Source: CAYPHA01 sp964410215 (GTDB lineage Bacteria; Calditrichota; Calditrichia; Calditrichales; CAYPHA01). From it: a stretch of 64,000 nt of DNA. The notes beneath the pieces are model-generated. The model had not been told where the DNA came from. It worked only from the letters and a program-made list of their open reading frames with translations, and made no database searches. Location: NCBI GenBank assembly GCA_964410215.1, contig CAYPHA010000002.1, positions 62,001 to 126,000 of the forward strand, in the 5' to 3' direction. Positions 63,655 to 64,000 of this stretch are shown here, piece after piece (within the stretch, counting starts at the first letter, position 1; every line of letters begins with the position of its first letter). The translations under genes were made by a program, and so were the position numbers.

Positions 63655-64000
63655 TTATTTCAGCAACAATAGCTTTCGAGATTGAACTAATCCATGATCT
63701 GTTGCCAGTTTGTAAATGTATACACCGCTGGGCAAATCTGAGGCATCCCACTCCACGCTATACAATCCCGTCGGCTTTTGTCCGGACACCAGCGTGGCGA
63801 TCTTTTGCCCAAGCAGATTGTAAACGGACAACTCCATTCGTTGCGACGCCCCCACCCTATACCGAATCGTCGTTTTCGGATTAAACGGATTGGGATAATT
63901 CTGATATAAGCGATAATCACTCGCGACCTTACTGAAAACAGGATCGTCGATGGAAGTGACATAGTCGAGGTTTACTATTTTAAAATTATCCCAGTAACTA
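63655..64000 (-). CDS. C-terminal end of another secreted protein with NPFNP-type sorting domain, 5' end outside the window
   Basis: The frame is open from the right window edge to a stop at 63655. The visible residues contain YQNYPNPFNPKTTIRYRVG, MELSVYNLLGQKIATLV and GVYIYKLAT, the sorting domain of type IX-like secreted proteins, with the final LLLLK. Only about 114 residues are seen, so the main domain is unknown. It ends about 218 bases upstream of the beta-helix gene start, which is read in the same direction. Confidence 0.85.
   Translation of the reverse strand, partial: SYWDNFKIVNLDYVTSIDDPVFSKVASDYRLYQNYPNPFNPKTTIRYRVGASQRMELSVYNLLGQKIATLVSGQKPTGLYSVEWDASDLPSGVYIYKLATDHGLVQSRKLLLLK

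Overview
This window looks like part of a genome from an uncultivated, heterotrophic, Gram-negative member of the FCB superphylum (in the neighbourhood of Calditrichota, KSB1, Marinimicrobia or Ignavibacteria). The evidence is indirect. Three secreted proteins (51729-54233, 59139-63437, 63655-64000) end in the NPFNP-type C-terminal sorting domain typical of type IX-like secretion in these phyla. There are many Tat- and Sec-exported lipoproteins and a dense set of sulfatases and glycosidases. Composition is near 50% GC. A run of ten N at 11147-11156 shows that this is a draft or metagenome assembly.

Region 1 (1-25285, all minus strand) is a polysaccharide-degradation island. It holds two GH2 enzymes, four formylglycine-type sulfatases, a GHL10-type glycosidase, a transglutaminase-like lipoprotein, a GH29 fucosidase with a PA14 insert, a GH20 hexosaminidase, a ThuA-like lipoprotein and a corrinoid-activator-type (RACo) protein. 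Two PIN/ribbon-helix toxin-antitoxin pairs flank a uroporphyrinogen-decarboxylase-like gene. The target is probably a sulfated, fucose- and HexNAc-containing glycan. No SusC/SusD pair, sulfatase-maturase or corrinoid protein is visible here.

Region 2 (25359-31456, minus strand) carries an SPL-like radical SAM protein, a HlyD-type adaptor/VTC-domain/DUF4956 operon, a PfkB sugar kinase, a Yip1-type membrane protein and a DUF1080 (3-keto-disaccharide hydrolase-like) protein.

Region 3 (31794-49710, plus strand) is the most interesting part. It is an 18-kb run of 13 overlapping or nearly abutting genes behind a good sigma70-like promoter and a structured leader. In order it encodes two PQQ-like beta-propellers, an NHL-type propeller, a tiny Tat-signal four-cysteine protein, a Tat-exported multi-[4Fe-4S] ferredoxin, a NapH-like membrane Fe-S protein, a third propeller with membrane helices, a NuoE-NuoF-ferredoxin fusion, a NuoG/GltD-like flavoprotein lacking its second nucleotide-binding domain, a fourth propeller (lipoprotein), a GT4 glycosyltransferase, and a LolD/MacB-like ATPase with a large FtsX-type permease. 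I read this as an undescribed NADH-linked electron-export module that couples a cytoplasmic flavin/Fe-S dehydrogenase through the membrane to periplasmic Fe-S and beta-propeller proteins. No cytochrome or CxxCH motif is present.

Region 4 (49711-51720) is a graveyard of broken genes: a conserved hypothetical with a deletion, a frameshift and a stop codon, the 5' end of an EEP nuclease, and the 3' end of an MDR oxidoreductase. Region 5 (51729-64000) holds secreted sorting-domain proteins, including a 1432-residue beta-helix protein with a perfect internal duplication (period 1305 bp), a class C beta-lactamase-like hydrolase, a probable TIM-barrel glycosidase and small membrane proteins. Several short intergenic repeat families of a kind I recall from many unrelated genomes are scattered between genes.
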